DNA from: Streptomyces canus
GTDB taxonomy: Bacteria; Actinomycetota; Actinomycetes; Streptomycetales; Streptomycetaceae
Direction: 5' to 3'
Length of the DNA stretch: 64,000 bases
Assembly: GCF_001514145.1 (NCBI RefSeq)
Contig: NZ_KQ948678.1
Coordinates: 1 to 64,000 of the forward strand
The stretch's first letter is position 1. Each line of letters begins with the position of its first letter. Both the position numbers and the translations under genes were made by a program. Below the pieces are notes generated by a model. It ran no database searches. It was not told where the DNA came from and saw only the letters and a list, made by a program, of their open reading frames with translations. Positions 63,571 through 64,000 of this stretch are shown here, in pieces.

Positions 63571-63608
63571 CTGTCACACCGGCGCTCGCAGATCCGCTGG
63601 TGTGGCAG
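63571..63608 (+). terminator. Hairpin after formate dehydrogenase
   Basis: CTGTCACACCGGCG can pair with CGCTGGTGTGGCAG over 14 positions with two G-T pairs, 12 bp after the fdh stop. No T-run follows. Confidence 0.5.
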
Positions 63609-63798
63609 CGTGAGGGTGCGGCACAGTCCTGGACTGCGACGACTTGCCGCAGCGGCCCCGCTCCTCAGCACCGGGTGCAGGGCCTCTGTGCGGGGGAATG
63701 GGAATCCGCTGCGCGAAGTTCCGACCGCGTCTGCTGAGCTGTAGTGACAGTCGGGATTCCCTATCGGGCAGGCCCCCTCAGGGAACGACAGGGACCAC

Positions 63799-63910
63799 AA
63801 AGGGACCGCAAGGACAGGAACCAACCGACAAGGACCGCGCAAGGCCGACACAGGTGCACACGTCTGACCTGCAAGAACGGCGTGATTCGACACTGATCGG
63901 CAAGGACCGC
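63799..63910. repeat. Short direct repeats near the attachment-like site
   Basis: CAAGGACCGC occurs at 63829-63838 and 63901-63910, and the variant AAAGGGACCGCAAGGAC at about 63800. Repeats of this kind beside a tRNA fragment resemble integrase arm-binding sites. The rest of 63609-63923 shows no gene. Confidence 0.45.
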
Positions 63911-63923
63911 CAAGATCCTCAAA

Positions 63924-63968
63924 GGACTCATAATCCGTCGGCCGTGGGTTCGAGTCCCACCCGCCCCA
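63924..63968 (+). other. 3' part of a tRNA-Met(CAU) gene, probable att site
   Basis: The segment reads as tRNA positions 29-73. The anticodon loop is CTCATAA (63927-63933), the 3' anticodon-stem strand TCCGT, a five-base variable loop, and a perfect T-arm GTGGG-TTCGAGT-CCCAC (63944-63960). The acceptor strand CCGCCCC and discriminator A (63968) follow. No D-arm or matching acceptor GGGGCGG lies upstream, and the stem mismatch at position 28 shows where identity ends. This is the structure left by site-specific integration in a tRNA gene; it is not a working tRNA. Confidence 0.75.
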
Positions 63969-64000
63969 CTGTGCAGGTCTGTGACCTGCGGAAACGTCTC

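Noticed and set aside
63540..63893. A 117-codon open frame on the - strand after fdh
   Set aside because: No ribosome site or family likeness; it covers the fdh terminator hairpin and the direct repeats.
63880..63970. An intact tRNA gene at the window end
   Set aside because: There is no D-arm or 5' acceptor strand and the anticodon stem is mismatched at position 28, so only the 3' part is present.

Overview
This 64 kb window is high-GC DNA that reads as a Streptomyces chromosome: GTG and TTG starts, AGGAGG-type ribosome sites next to many leaderless starts, TAGGGT/TACCGT-type -10 boxes, Tat lipoprotein signals, small Streptomyces-type proteins such as DUF5999, and a gene order that I recall as the SCO13xx region of S. 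coelicolor read in reverse. All family names come from reading the translations and from memory; no search was run.

Region 1 (1-13.8 kb) is conserved housekeeping. It holds a CDP-alcohol phosphatidyltransferase, a GDP-mannose-type nucleotidyltransferase with a decayed phosphomannomutase tail, a translationally coupled DUF881/Sbp/DUF881 trio, a GarA-like FHA protein, an FtsR-like MerR regulator, a bifunctional-nuclease protein, a second MerR regulator, DNA polymerase IV, a PRC-barrel protein and gcvP behind a tandem glycine riboswitch. From memory the order parallels M. tuberculosis Rv1822-Rv1832, but gcvH is absent here.

Region 2 (13.8-23.6 kb) has a two-domain molbindin, an APC-type transporter and a xylan-use locus. 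That locus is a Tat-lipoprotein sugar-binding protein, two permeases, a secreted GH10 xylanase and a LacI regulator read toward them. A well-formed promoter followed by two operator-like boxes precedes the transporter. The 3' end of lacI runs into a decaying array of about 88 bp repeats.

Region 3 (23.6-54.3 kb) is ordinary arm-proximal gene content, mostly short units with divergent promoters. It includes a GCS2 ligase, a VWA-domain protein, a CPBP protease, PhzF, a PadR regulator, three DMT exporters, a PLP/FMN cluster (PaiB, PNPOx-like, MocR), LysR, a Rieske lipoprotein, a HipA-like kinase coupled to DUF3037, two SDR reductases, an orphan peptide-binding protein, Ung, a Gfo oxidoreductase, Lnt and a FAD monooxygenase.

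Region 4 (54.3-64 kb) looks like a decayed accessory island. Gene fragments (DUF1877, UppP C-terminus, a frameshifted small gene, a TPR-regulator remnant) are followed by a large SF1 helicase-coiled coil-PLD nuclease gene, resembling the single-gene Mokosh anti-phage architecture but split by a frameshift. Next come a MoeA C-terminal piece, a PdxH-like oxidase, a frameshifted M24 peptidase, and an intact LysR plus NAD-dependent formate dehydrogenase pair. The window ends in the 3' part of a tRNA-Met(CAU) gene with no 5' half, preceded by short direct repeats, which is what an element attachment junction looks like.
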